The notes below the pieces were generated by a model. That model saw only the letters and a program-made list of their open reading frames with translations, was not told the DNA's origin and ran no database searches. Of a stretch of 64,000 nucleotides of DNA, positions 44,009-55,149 are shown piece after piece. Source of the stretch: Clarkia xantiana subsp. parviflora (taxonomy: Eukaryota; Streptophyta; Magnoliopsida; Myrtales; Onagraceae); contig JAPTYO010000008.1 in assembly GCA_036873135.1 (NCBI GenBank), forward strand, positions 45,364,441-45,428,440, read 5' to 3'. The translations under genes and the position numbers were made by a program. Position 1 is the first letter of the stretch. Each line of letters begins with the position of its first letter.

Positions 44009-44339
44009 GACGAGTTGGAGGTTGAAGGAATGAACTGGGCGTTGCCGGAAAGATGGCTGGAAAAGCACTAAGGGTCTTCGGAATTGCAAAAGCTTGAATT
44101 CACAAAGGTTGTAGAGAGCTTCTGAAAATTCGAAGACGGTAAAAGTGATCCAACACCCACAACTGGGGAATCGAAAAGTCCCCTCAGATTTGGCAGTTAT
44201 CCACAAAGCATTGAGGAAACGTGAAGGAGAAGACTAGTATTGAGTGACTATACCAAGGGAAAGATCCCCGATCCCAATGTCAGGAGGTCCAGAGTTGAAA
44301 GACACGACGAACTAAAAGTCCCTCATGTCTTGGGGCAAA
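44009..44339 (+). other. Element C region between antisense ORF and 3' LTR, with polypurine tract
   Basis: It ends TCTTGGGGCAAA, the polypurine tract. Compared with B (17240-17473 plus 27662-27978) about 220 bases are missing, including the place of the antisense TATA box. At the junction, near 44147, the sequence reads GTGATCCAACACCC, which resembles the LTR end GTGATCCAACA. No gene is seen. Confidence 0.6.
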
Positions 44340-45028
44340 TGATGGATTCGACTACAGCCGTTAGGCCCTTTAACGGTGAGGAAACGGCAAATAGGCCTGG
44401 TGGGCCTAAAGGATCCCGACGAAGGGAGCCCGAGGATGAGAGGTCCCGACGAAGTCGGACCTGACAAGTGAGCTGAACGCTCCCGATGAGATGCCTCCGA
44501 GTAGGCCCCGGTGACGAATCCCTGAGAACAACAGGCCCTGTCACGATGACGAGGGGCCCCGAGCGGTGACACAACGAGATAACTCTGGAGTCCCCGATGT
44601 TAGTCGAGACTCGCTATCAGAGGATAAGGCCGTGATACGCGGGGCGTGGCCGAGATACGCGGAACGTGGTTAAGATACACGGAGCGTGGCCGAGATACGC
44701 GGGGCGTGGCCGAGATAAGTGAGATCATGGCCTAGATAGGCGGGATCACACCCGAGATACGCGGGATACGGGCTAACCACCCCCAACGGTTCACCAGGTA
44801 ACTGAGGTATCTCTTCACCTATAAAAGGGCAAGAGGTCACCTCAGATCATTTATGTGGAAATACATTACTTGAGATTACTGCTTGCCAGTCCGTACGAGA
44901 TACTCATTTAAGCATCGGAGAGGGATTCTGGGTCACCGCCCAGTCTATCCCCTCTTGCAAGATTGCGTGGAGCGAAGGAGCTAGAATCGCCGTCAAAGAC
45001 CGTACCGGAGTTCCACCGTGATCCAACA
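44340..45028 (+). repeat. 3' LTR of element C
   Basis: This 689-bp LTR starts TGATGG and ends CCAACA. See the 5' LTR for the differences. It is followed by the duplication gtcca. Confidence 0.93.
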
Positions 45029-45033
45029 GTCCA

Positions 45034-45252
45034 CTTTACTCCTCTTATAAGTAAGAGGTGTTAGGGAAATTTTAGGGTTAATCATAACCCTCACAAGAGA
45101 TTTTTAGAGAGAAAAACCATCCTCCCACACCAAGTGTTTCGGCCGAACCACATATTCCACCAAGGGTGTGCCAAATTGCTTTCGAGCAAACTCTCCAGAG
45201 ATCTGTCCCCGTGCCAAGAATCGATCTGAGGCTTTGCTGTGGAGCTGCACCA
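45034..45252 (+). repeat. Copia LTR region, segment 3 of 4
   Basis: It aligns with about 60985-61205 in copia G, including TTCGGCCGAACC and AGAATCGATC. It ends in cacca (45248-45252), the left duplication of element E. Confidence 0.85.
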
Positions 45253-45407
45253 TGATGGATATACGCCCAATTTGAACCCGTTGACTTCCGAACCGTTGTA
45301 TTTTTATCGTCCCATTTATGATTGCAAATCGAAACTTCAACCCGGACACTTCGCGAGAACATCGACGGCTCGGACGGGGCCGAAGCGCCCGTCCGACAAG
45401 AGGCGAA

Positions 45408-45628
45408 CTCACCTAGGTGAGGTTGGGTGGCCACACCCGACCTCCCCTAGGGGAGATCGGGTTGGCCAACCCGATCTCTCCTAGGAGAGATCGGGTCAGC
45501 CAACCCGATCTCTCCTAGGAGAGATCGGGTCGGCCAACCCGATCCCTCCTAGGAGGGATGGGGTTGGCCAACCCCACCCTCCCTAGGAGGGGTTGGGTGT
45601 CCTCACCCAACCCCTACCCTTGGGGGTC
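45408..45628. repeat. Palindromic 34-bp array in the 5' LTR of element E
   Basis: Units run from one CCTAGG to the next. The best one, CCTAGGAGAGATCGGGTTGG followed by its exact reverse complement, is a perfect 40-base palindrome sharing CCTAGG with its neighbours. Five intervals are present here and six in the 3' LTR. Confidence 0.92.
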
Positions 45629-45794
45629 GGATTTCTCCCCCCCCAAGGGTCCCGACACCCCTTTCAGACGCCCATGCTCGGTCCACTCCGCCTGCCTCAT
45701 CCGAATCCTAAAGTCTTAACTATACGCTTAAAGGTTAATTAATTGTGTTTAAAGGCTAACGATGTCATTAAGCCACCTTAATGACACCGTTGCC

Positions 45795-45802
45795 TATAAA
45801 TA
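45795..45802 (+). promoter_or_regulatory. TATA box in the 5' LTR of element E
   Basis: TATAAATA in GCCTATAAATACCCC, about 160 bases downstream of the palindromic array. Confidence 0.7.
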
Positions 45803-46309
45803 CCCCACCTTCACAACTCATTTGAACATCTTGGCAAGTTGCACAATTTTGCTCTGACATCTCTCTAGCTTTATCTCTCTAAAACCGTACTGACTTAGGC
45901 ATCGGAGAGGGTTCATCAGGCACCACCCCCCCCTCTGTGCCTGGTATTACCCCTCTTGCAGGGTAGCAAGGAGAAGAGAGCCAAGGAAGCAGAAGAGCAT
46001 AGAGCAGTAGGACAAGCCCCAGGGGTAAGAAGTACAAGCCTCAGGAGGTCAGAAGGAGAGAAGGAAAGGAGGTCAGAAGGAGAGAAGGAAAGGAGGTCAG
46101 AAGGAGAGAAGGAAAGGAGGTCAGAAGGAGAGAAGGAAAGGAGGTCAGAAGGAGAGAAGAGAAGGACATATATCAGAACGACTACCCTAAGGGAGCAGAA
46201 GGGCATGTATCAGAATGACTAGTCCTAGGAACAGTGAACCCGACATTTCATTAGTGGGAGATAAATTCTAGATTGACGACCCGTTGACCTAGACTTTATA
46301 ACCTAACAC

Positions 46310-46326
46310 TTGGCGCCGTCTGTGGG
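46310..46326 (+). other. Primer-binding site of element E
   Basis: TTGGCGCCGTCTGTGGG begins one base after the LTR. It is identical to the site in C over 17 bases. Confidence 0.87.
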
Positions 46327-48040
46327 CTTCGAACAGAAAGCCTGACAATCACGAGAGCGAAGACGAACAACTTAGTGTCTAGAGATAATCGCCCACCTGG
46401 GGGCAATAGGCAAGAAAGACATCCTATACCTCCAGCAAGGCAGCCTAACCCAGAGAAACAGCCTGCACACCAGAGCCTCAGATAGCCCCACAGGCACCCC
46501 AGCCTAACAAGCAGGGAGGAGGCTTCCACAGCTCCAACTCCATTGACTAGGAAGCCACAGGGACAGGGGGGCAACAATGAGTGCCATCCCAATACACGGC
46601 ACCTCCACAGGGATACCACTATGAGGCACCACTAGCTTACAGAGAGACCCTAAGGAATAGGCAGGAAAGGCAACACCGACAGGAAGGAGAAGAAACTCAT
46701 GAAGAGGAGCAAATTCCAACGTAAGAACGCCACTTGCACCCTTGAACAGGGCAACGAGGAGAACATAGGAGAGACAACCAAAGGCCACCCCCAGGGGGAA
46801 GGCAGCAGTCTGTGCCTCCAAGGCAGCAACAGACACAGTAGGATGCCAGGGCATACACCCCTCTGGGGGCAGATAGACAGGTAAGACCTCCAAGGAGGCA
46901 TGGATTCAACCAAGTACCCCAACAGGGACATACACCGCATTAAGGGAGGACATACACGCCAGACCAACAAGGATATAGGAGTTCCAACATCCACCCTGGC
47001 AATGTACACATACAGTCCGTATCACTACAGACATGACTAAGGGACATATCAAGGAAAGCTAAAAGAGAGGGACATAGTCCCAACAACACAACAAGGCAAC
47101 CACCTACCCATGATACAGCACGACAAGTCAAAACCCCTCGTGCATGACAACCCTTGGCACACATCCCCCTAGGACAGGGGAGGAGTTGAAAAGACAAGGA
47201 TTTGAACAGGGGACTCATAGAGTACCACACCACGTTAGCACATACCTACTACAATGGGAAGTCGCATGGAGAGACGTAGTAGAGTGAGATCGCACATAGC
47301 ATACATGAAGGATACACCTCCACCTAGTCCGCCTTGCAAGGATGCGACCTCATATTCCTCAAGTGGAAGGAATACACACAGACTAATGGAGGAAGACAGT
47401 TACATTACCAAGGAAGCAGGGGATATCAACACCCTACACCCCGGCCGCCTTCGGGCTCCGCGATATATATATACACAGGTGGACCACAAGAAGAATCAGT
47501 AAAAGGCCGTCGCCAATCAAGAGATGCACAAGCAACAGATTCCTCAATCCCAAAAAACACCTATAAGGTCAAGTTTCTGGGAAAGATCACAAGACGGAAG
47601 GCTCACTTACAAAAATAAGTTGAGCACTCCCAACATCCTATAGAGGAACTACCATGAAGGTCACAAAGGATTACCCCTAATACAACCTTCCACTAAGCAT
47701 CCTAGGGCCAAACCCGTCAAAGGATCCCACCTGGCATTGGTATGCAGGGGGGCACCAGTCACAGCATGCCCTTCCCACAAACGCCCATTAGCACAAGAGG
47801 GGGTAGCCGCGAACACATCCCTCCAAAAATGGAAGAAACCATATCACATGGGTAACGCCCACCATCAAAGGCAAACACCTCCAGCGGATCTTTATGATTT
47901 CACAAAATAGACAGGAGACACAACTACACTTAGAAAGCTCATCCAAGGTAATGGAATACACTTCCATCAAAAACCCTCAAGGACACCAAGCCTAGCAAAG
48001 GAAGAACGGTGACACCATCATCAAGATTTTAAAAAGGGAT
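46327..48040 (+). pseudogene. Gag-like relic of element E
   Basis: It matches D at 24716-26460. A glutamine- and proline-rich beginning is followed by broken charged segments, including ORFs at 46699-46884 and 47254-47502. Many stops occur. No Gag core or zinc knuckle can be recognised. The position right after the primer-binding site is the main reason for the gag label. Confidence 0.4.
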
Positions 48041-48271
48041 ATGGAAAACATAGTATTTCCACACAATGATATGTTAGTCATAAGAGAGGGAATCACCAAC
48101 TTTGACATGAAGAGAACCATAGTACATGAGGGGAGTCCGTCAGACATCTCCCATGACCAACCATTGATGATACTAGAGAAGAGTCAGGCATACCTAATAC
48201 CAAAGGACCCCCTACTAGTAAAGGTGGTCAGAACATCAACACACCCATTAGGGACACGGCACTGCAAATGA
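48041..48271 (+). pseudogene. Decayed aspartic protease in element E
   Basis: A 76-residue ORF with NFDMKRTIVHEGSPSDI, nearly identical to D's 24365-24715 relic and similar to FEMKRILIDGGSSSDI of the Tat elements. The catalytic D-G-G is H-E-G. The same replaced aspartate in D and E shows the change came before the two copies separated. Confidence 0.58.
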
Positions 48272-50099
48272 ACCAGGAAAAGGATGGAACACATATCCTT
48301 ACAAGTATCCTTACAAGTTTCTTTGCATTTATCCTTGCAAAAATTAACTCCGTAGAAAAGAGGTCATCTGATAGATGACTATGTCTCTGTTCTCAAAATA
48401 TGATCCTAACCCGGAGATCCTTGGACTCCGTACTATATATGTAATGAATAACATGTCCATCAGATACAGGTACACGAAGATTCAAGACAGCGCCATAAGG
48501 ATTAGGCGCATACCTCTACCAAGTACGACACATTGGAGTGTTCATAAACACTCCTTCGCCATCTCACAAGAAAGGAGGGCAACCAAGGATACAAGTCCTA
48601 ATAGAATAAACATCGGTAGAAAATCCTGTCATTGAAGTCATGCACCAAGAGAGAAACTCTAGAGATGCAAGATTAGCAAAAGAGATAGTGCAACAACTAG
48701 AGTGTGAAAATGAGATACATCTCCTATCAAGAGCCTTAGGGCAGGATAATAGTTCTACAAGATCAACCAAAGAAGAGCTCAAAAGCTTGGGGAGTAAGGT
48801 TTCAAGATTGACCCTCACACTAGACGCACATCCCGATCAACCACCTTGTCTGCAAATGATAAGACATTTGACTCCGGCATCCCATCAAGAGGAGAACCAC
48901 GATAAAAGGGGCACTAGAAAAATATCCCGCCTTTAAGGCCATACGCCGAATACATGATGAATGAAGGTTATGACAAAACAAAAAAGGAGGGACTTGTCAG
49001 CTTAACACACCTCAAACACGTATACGTACGCAACACAAATGCAGCCTCTAATGAAGCTATCCAACAAGGAATAGCCAATACGAGGGCAAACCCATGGAAA
49101 ATCAGGGAACATCACCTGCAAACCTAGAGGAAGACATCCTTTTTAAGTTCAAGTCCTAATGCAAAGGAAGACTATAATCAACATTCAAGGTGGGAGGAGC
49201 ATGACCAATGTGACACCCCCTAAAGGCATTGAAGAATACTCCAATGTGAAGGAAAAGGCAAGGCACTCTAAGTGCCACAACACTCCAAGAAGATACAGCC
49301 CGGTCAGACCCCCACCCCCACCATGCACGTGCAAAGAGCATGGATTAGATTGACTAGTCTGAAACACACCTATGAGATTAACAACTCAAGACGCCATTCT
49401 ATGAGAGAGCTTTTCAACCTAAAGCACAAGGAAGGGGGGGGAAAGAATTTACAAGCACCCCTAGGATACAAACATTGCCACATCCTAGTTATCAAGAGAA
49501 TAAAATCCACCCCCACCCACCCAAAGCAAAAGCTCTTCCACCCAACCTCCAAAGACACATCCGACAAAGGCATCATCCAAACCATGCCTATGACTGAAAT
49601 AAGCAAGCATGAGAAAGAATAAATCCTACAAGGGACACTCATCACATTCAAACAAGCAGACAAGGGAGCCCCGAGCATAAGGGGCACCCAACTAAGAAAG
49701 TGAACGAGGGGCCTTCAGCGGCCAAATATGAAAGGCGGTGTGACCACCAAGCAACTTGGGGGGCACCAAACGAATAAGTGCTTGGTAGTCCACCTAAGTG
49801 TAAAAGAAGAGATTAGAGGCAGAAGATCACAAGAACATGCAATACCACTTTTCCTAGAAGGGGTCACATAAGAGGAAAACATCATCAACTCCCTATACGA
49901 ACTCGTCCTAAGTTGGCAACACACAAACATCGCCCTCGAGAGGTGATCTCCCACATTGAAGGAAAAGTGTGGTAGCATGCAATATCATAGAAGGAAAAGT
50001 CAATTAAAGACTCGAAAAGCATACCAAAGACGCACCCTACATGAGAAAGGACACAAGATAAGGTAACATTATGAGCCCTCCGGGAGCCAATCCCGCGAA
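48272..50099 (+). other. Element E internal region after the protease relic; no domain recognised
   Basis: It contains short charged ORFs (48375-48635, 48640-48936, 49159-49353, 49272-49622) shared with D. RT and integrase motifs are absent. It may be decayed pol. Confidence 0.45.
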
Positions 50100-51025
50100 C
50101 ACATTCGACGCCCCCAAGAGCGTATCTTGAGAGTAGTTCTAAAACTACGAACCCTGTGCCCTCCAGGAGCCTATCCCGCGAACAGTTTTCGACGCCCCCA
50201 AGAGCGTATCTTGAGAGTGGTTTCCAAAAACTACGACATTCGACGCCCCCAAGAGCGTATCTTGAGAGTAGTGTTCATACTACGACCTTCGACGCCCCCA
50301 AGAGCGTATCTTGAGAGTAGTTTATACACTACGACCTTCGACGCACCAAGAGCGTATCTTGAGAGTGGTTTCCAAAAACTACGAATTTCGACGCCCCCAA
50401 GAGCGTATCTTGAGAGTAGTGTTCATACTACGACCTTCGACGCCCCCAAGAGCGTATCTTGAGAGTAGTTATTACACTACGAATTCGACGCACCAAGAGC
50501 GTATCTTGAGAGTGGTTTCCAAAAACTACGAATTCGACGCCCCCAGGAGCGTATCCTGAGGTAGATTTGCAACCTACCAGATTCGACGCCCCCAAGAGCG
50601 TATCTTGAGGTAGAAAAAACACTACCAGTTCGACGCCCCCAAGAGCGTATCTTGAGGTAGATTTCAAACTACCAGTTCGACGCCCACCAGGAGCGTATCT
50701 TTGGTCTAACCTGAGCCCTCCGGGAGCCTATCCTGTGAAACGTTAAGTGCCGTCCGAGAGCCTGTCTCGTGAACAGATTTGACACCCGTCAAGAAGGTAT
50801 CGGTGGACTAACCTGTGCCCTCCGGGAGCCTATCCTGTGAAACGTTAAGTGCCGTCCGAGAGCCTGTCTCGTGAACAGATTTGACACCCGTCAAGAAGGT
50901 ATCGGTGGACTAACCTGTGCCCTCCGGGAGCCTATCCTGTGAAACGTTAAGTGCCATCCGAGAGCCTGTCTCGTGAACAGATTTCGACGCCCACCAAGAG
51001 CGTATCTTTGGTCTAACAGTACAAC
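50100..51025. repeat. Hairpin-rich tandem array in element E
   Basis: About twelve units carry the core CGACGCCCCCAAGAGCGTAT followed by CTTGAG, in which CAAGA and TCTTG can pair. From about 50705 three copies of a longer unit of about 105 bases with CCCTCCGGGAGCCTATCCTG follow. It is the inverted counterpart of 21721-22575. Confidence 0.9.
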
Positions 51026-51689
51026 GTATACCGTGTAAGGGGTATCAGAAGAGATCATCACACCATGCTTAGAAGGATACCATGCTTAGAAGGATACCAT
51101 GCTCAGAAGGATCCCATGAGAAAGTAATCTTAAAGTAAGGTTGTATAAAGAACACATAATGTTTTTTGATGAGATGGCAGGTACGGCATGAAGGAAAACA
51201 CAAAAGAAAGATAAGGAAAGGAAAGCATATACAAGGGACAAGTCCATGACCAAAGGATCATATACAGAAGCACAAGAGGTTATCATGAAAAGTAACGAGA
51301 TATCCTACCATCCATATCACAAGTCAAAAGAAGTATCTCAAAGGAACTCAACCACACCAACAAGGATAGCAAAGACATGAAATCCAAAGTTCAAGGCTCT
51401 CAAAATAAGCTCGACCCATCAAGAAGAGAATTGCCTTACAAGCCACACAAACCAACCTCCGACAAATGTTATTGTCATACATGTCGCCCTCGCGTGACCT
51501 ATACTCGTATCAGACTTGAACATCGTCAAGCACAACTCATGAAGGAGACATCTAAAGAGCATAAAGGATACAACATCCGACAAGACGAAACATCGGGACC
51601 TAACCCAACAAACATAGCCTACACAAAAGGCAACTATAGCAATGAAGGCTCTCCAATGTGAAAGGAATACTAAAGTACAACTCCATACA
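51026..51689. other. Element E spacer between two arrays; no gene seen
   Basis: It matches D at 21091-21720. A 19-base unit, ATGCTTAGAAGGATACC, is repeated at 51065-51105. ORFs such as 51377-51661 have no known domain. Confidence 0.5.
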
Positions 51690-51990
51690 TCGAGATGTGG
51701 CTATCATGTCCACATATCTTGAAGTGGCTATCATGTCCACATACCTTGATGTGGCTATCATGTCCACATATCTTGAAGTGGCTATCATGTCCACATACCT
51801 TGAAGTGGCTATCATGTCCACATATCTTGAAGTGGCTATCATGTCCACATACCTTGAAGTGGCTATCATGTCCACATACCCTGAAGTGGCTATCATGTCC
51901 ACACACTACAGAAGGGCTATCACTCCGACACATTACGAAGTGGCTATCACGCCCACATACCCCGAAGTGATTATCATGGCAGCACATCAT
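51690..51990. repeat. 27-bp tandem repeat array in element E
   Basis: About eleven units are built on GAAGTGGCTATCATGTCCAC followed by ATACCTT. It translates as EVAIMSTYL repeats in one frame, a by-product of the 27-base period. Confidence 0.9.
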
Positions 51991-52292
51991 AAAACATCTG
52001 TCAAAGACATGCATTGTAAAGACACCATCTCGACCACGAACATCAAAAGGCTACGCCTAGCCTTAGGAGGAGGTTCAAGAAAAAGGAAAAACAACACCCT
52101 TCGTACGCTCATCAAAGGTAGGCACTTATATTTCAACCCACTGGGTGATACTAGGAAGGAGACGTCCTCATTATGAAGACAACCTCCATATCTCACGAGA
52201 TCAACCATGAAGCAAAGAATCACGACAAGCACTATTGAGGGCATATAACAAAACGATCCCCACAATGATCACAACTACGATCCTAGTAGAGG

Positions 52293-53049
52293 CTAACTCA
52301 AGAGCAGTCTCCACCAAACTCCAAAGCAAGAATTTGCTATCTTAATCAGAACCATGACAAGAGAAAGGAACCTCAACGAAAGGCGATGATCACACCCATC
52401 ACCAAAAGAAAAATCTTCAACACAGGGGTTAATAAAATAACCCATAGGAAAGCCAAAGACACCTTCAAAAGTCGTCAAATCTACATGAAGATGAAATGAA
52501 CCTGAGACTCGACCCCTCGGCTGGGGGGCAGAGGATAGAGAAGAGACATCAAGACCTATGATCACCCCATCGCCAGCCACAGGTTATTTCCCTTTGTCAA
52601 GCAAAGAGGACGCCTCTTCAACCACTACCTCCTTATCATGAGAGGGAGTCAGCAAGGGGGCACTGGAAGGAGAGCCTCTCGCGGTTTCCTTCTCCTTGAC
52701 AGCCGAGGGCCCGACCTCAGAGTCAGGTTTTCGCGCCTTGGATTTAGATTGACTTGAACTCTCGCCCACCGCAAGAACCATTCGGTAACCAGGGAAGAAC
52801 GCTCTAACAACAAGAAGGAAGCAGCATGAGAACAATCATAAGTATATCACAAAGAAAAGAGAAGGGAAAAAGAACGTACTGGAAGCATTAGCAGTCACTC
52901 CTGACTTAGAAAATTTCTTGGTCTGATAAGCAGAACTAGAGGGTCCTTCCCTCTCATCTGATTCAACGGTCTCCCTGTCTGAAGAAGAAAGCTTCCCAAA
53001 AGTGAGTCATCTATACAAGCAACCAACACAAAGATCAACCCTTATTCAT
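52293..53049 (-). pseudogene. Antisense spliced ORF of element E
   Basis: It is the counterpart of D's 19647-20512. The first exon, ATGA at 53049, is followed by AT where D has the donor GT. Exon 2 (NRETVESDEREGPSSSAYQ) ends near a GTACGT donor. Exon 3 has ESSSQSKSKARKPDSEVG, VDLTTFEGVF and INPCVEDFSFGDGCD, with CAA changed to TAA at 52584. It converges with the relic of pol, as in A, B and C. Confidence 0.5.
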
Positions 53050-54059
53050 GGAGGGGCGAGATACGGCTACTACAGGGGCAACCTTAACACCAAGGGAAGA
53101 GGGCGAACTTTTAGTTTCCCCAAATGGAGCAACGCTCCAGCACATCCGAAGGAAGGGTCAACCCTTAACACATGTCAATAGACCCCTTCGCTCGCGGCGG
53201 TAAGAAGAAAGCTTGTAAGCTTTTTCACCCTCACTTTTATGGGGAACAAATTGCAGGGTAAAGGTCAAGAGCTATACACACGCTCCAACGAATGAAGGAA
53301 AAATGATACACATGCCGAAGGTCGAGGTTAATGGACAATGCTCATGCTAGTACAAGGGAGGCGGAACGTTATGTCCCATTGAGTGGCAGAGTCCCCACCC
53401 TCAGGTAAAGGAGAGGTCTATGCTCTCACCTTTGCATTTATGCTCATATTCATGATAACATCTACGGGTACGTCAATGTCATCACTCATGCTTATACTCA
53501 CAACCCATCCATACATACATACATATTCATGCATACATTCATGACTACAATCGTAGCATGTCTCTACTCACTCCCATCCTTATGTTCCTACTTGCATGTA
53601 TGCTAGTACACATCCTCATGTTCATGATATGTCCATGTTCACTCCTAGTTAACATCCTATAGGCATATTTTCTAGTATCCCATACTTAGAAAAAATTTTG
53701 GGCCAAAATTAATTTTTCCTCACTTAGATAAAAGGCTAACGAATTTGAAGCATAGGTCATTTAGTTGCATTCGTATCACACCCCTGTGCAAGTTTGTATT
53801 TTTTGAGTATACACCTGTAGCAGAGATAAGTTTATTACTCCCGCCTCAGACGGACGCGTGCCTAGGCACACGTCCGTGCTACTCTGACGTTTACAATTTC
53901 TCTATCTCATTAGACAGGGGGCAGAGTCAGAGGCACGCATCCATGGGTAAGCAGGCATTCAGACATAGAAGGTAAAATCCCGGTTTCAAATTGCGCGTGT
54001 CATACCATCCTAAAATAGAGTCAATCAAGGGTTAGGCCATTGGTTGACTCGGGGGCAAG
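53050..54059. other. Element E region between antisense ORF and 3' LTR, with polypurine tract
   Basis: It ends GACTCGGGGGCAAG (54046-54059), the polypurine tract. It includes the CATG-rich low-complexity stretch seen in D. No gene is supported. Confidence 0.65.
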
Positions 54060-55149
54060 TGATGGATATACGCCCAATTTGAACCCGTTGACTTCCGAAC
54101 CGTTGTATTTTTATCGTCCCATTTATGATTGCAAATCGAAACTTCAACCCGGACACTTCGCGAGAACATCGACGGCTCGGACGGGGCCGAAGCGCCCGTC
54201 CGACAAGAGGCGAACTCACCTAGGTGAGGTTGGGTGGCCACACCCGACCTCCCCTAGGGGAGATCGGGTTGGCCAACCCGATCTCTCCTAGGAGAGATCG
54301 GGTTGGCCAACCCGATCTCTCCTAGGAGAGATCGGGTCAGCCAACCCGATCTCTCCTAGGAGAGATCGGGTCGGCCAACCCGATCCCTCCTAGGAGGGAT
54401 GGGGTTGGCCAACCCCACCCTCCCTAGGAGGGGTTGGGTGTCCTCACCCAACCCCTACCCTTGGGGGTCGGATTTCTCCCCCCCCAAGGGTCCCGACACC
54501 CCTTTCAGACGCCCATGCTCGGTCCACTCCGCCTGCCTCATCCGAATCCTAAAGTCTTAACTATACGCTTAAAGGTTAATTAATTGTGTTTAAAGGCTAA
54601 CGATGTCATTAAGCCACCTTAATGACACCGTTGCCTATAAATACCCCACCTTCACAACTCATTTGAACATCTTGGCAAGTTGCACAATTTTGCTCTGACA
54701 TCTCTCTAGCTTTATCTCTCTAAAACCGTACTGACTTAGGCATCGGAGAGGGTTCATCAGGCACCACCCCCCCCTCTGTGCCTGGTATTACCCCTCTTGC
54801 AGGGTAGCAAGGAGAAGAGAGCCAAGGAAGCAGAAGAGCATAGAGCAGTAGGACAAGCCCCAGGGGTAAGAAGTACAAGCCTCAGGAGGTCAGAAGGAGA
54901 GAAGGAAAGGAGGTCAGAAGGAGAGAAGGAAAGGAGGTCAGAAGGAGAGAAGGAAAGGAGGTCAGAAGGAGAGAAGGAAAGGAGGTCAGAAGGAGAGAAG
55001 AGAAGGACATATATCAGAACGACTACCCTAAGGGAGCAGAAGGGCATGTATCAGAATGACTAGTCCTAGGAACAGTGAACCCGACATTTCATTAGTGGGA
55101 GATAAATTCTAGATTGACGACCCGTTGACCTAGACTTTATAACCTAACA
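54060..55149 (+). repeat. 3' LTR of element E
   Basis: This 1,090-bp LTR is identical by eye to the 5' LTR apart from one extra 34-bp palindromic unit near 54265-54300, which accounts exactly for the 34-base length difference. Confidence 0.94.

Larger units (their letters stand above)
34035..45028 (+). mobile_element. Element C: Ty3/gypsy Tat-type LTR retrotransposon
   Basis: An 11.0-kb element with perfect duplications gtcca at 34030-34034 and 45029-45033. It carries LTRs, primer-binding site, gag-pol, tandem array, antisense ORF and polypurine tract, with nothing nested inside. It is the best reference for Tat architecture in this window and is closest to B in sequence. Gag-pol carries several frameshifts and stops. 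Confidence 0.95.
45253..46308 (+). repeat. 5' LTR of element E
   Basis: This 1,056-bp LTR holds the palindromic array (about 45408-45628), TATA box (45795-45802) and five 24-bp purine-rich units built on GGAAAGGAGGTCAGAAGGAG (about 46045-46160). Those units encode RSEGEKER-type repeats in one frame, an effect of the repeat and not a protein. Confidence 0.94.
45253..55149 (+). mobile_element. Element E: second copy of the non-autonomous LTR family of D
   Basis: A 9.9-kb element with perfect duplications cacca at 45248-45252 and 55150-55154, reading on the + strand. Primer-binding site and polypurine tract are intact, and the two LTRs are almost identical except for one 34-bp unit. It lacks recognisable RT and integrase, so it must have moved with proteins from another element. 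The internal order matches D. Confidence 0.94.

Noticed and set aside
45408..45628. Regularly spaced palindromes resembling a CRISPR array
   Set aside because: Units are adjacent with no unique spacers, sit within plant LTRs, and recur in all four LTRs of D and E.
46050..46222. RSEGEKER-repeat ORF (also at 17582-17848, 26630-26896 and 54797-55063)
   Set aside because: It is a 24-base purine-rich repeat in the LTR near the primer-binding site, with no start context or conservation beyond the DNA repeat.
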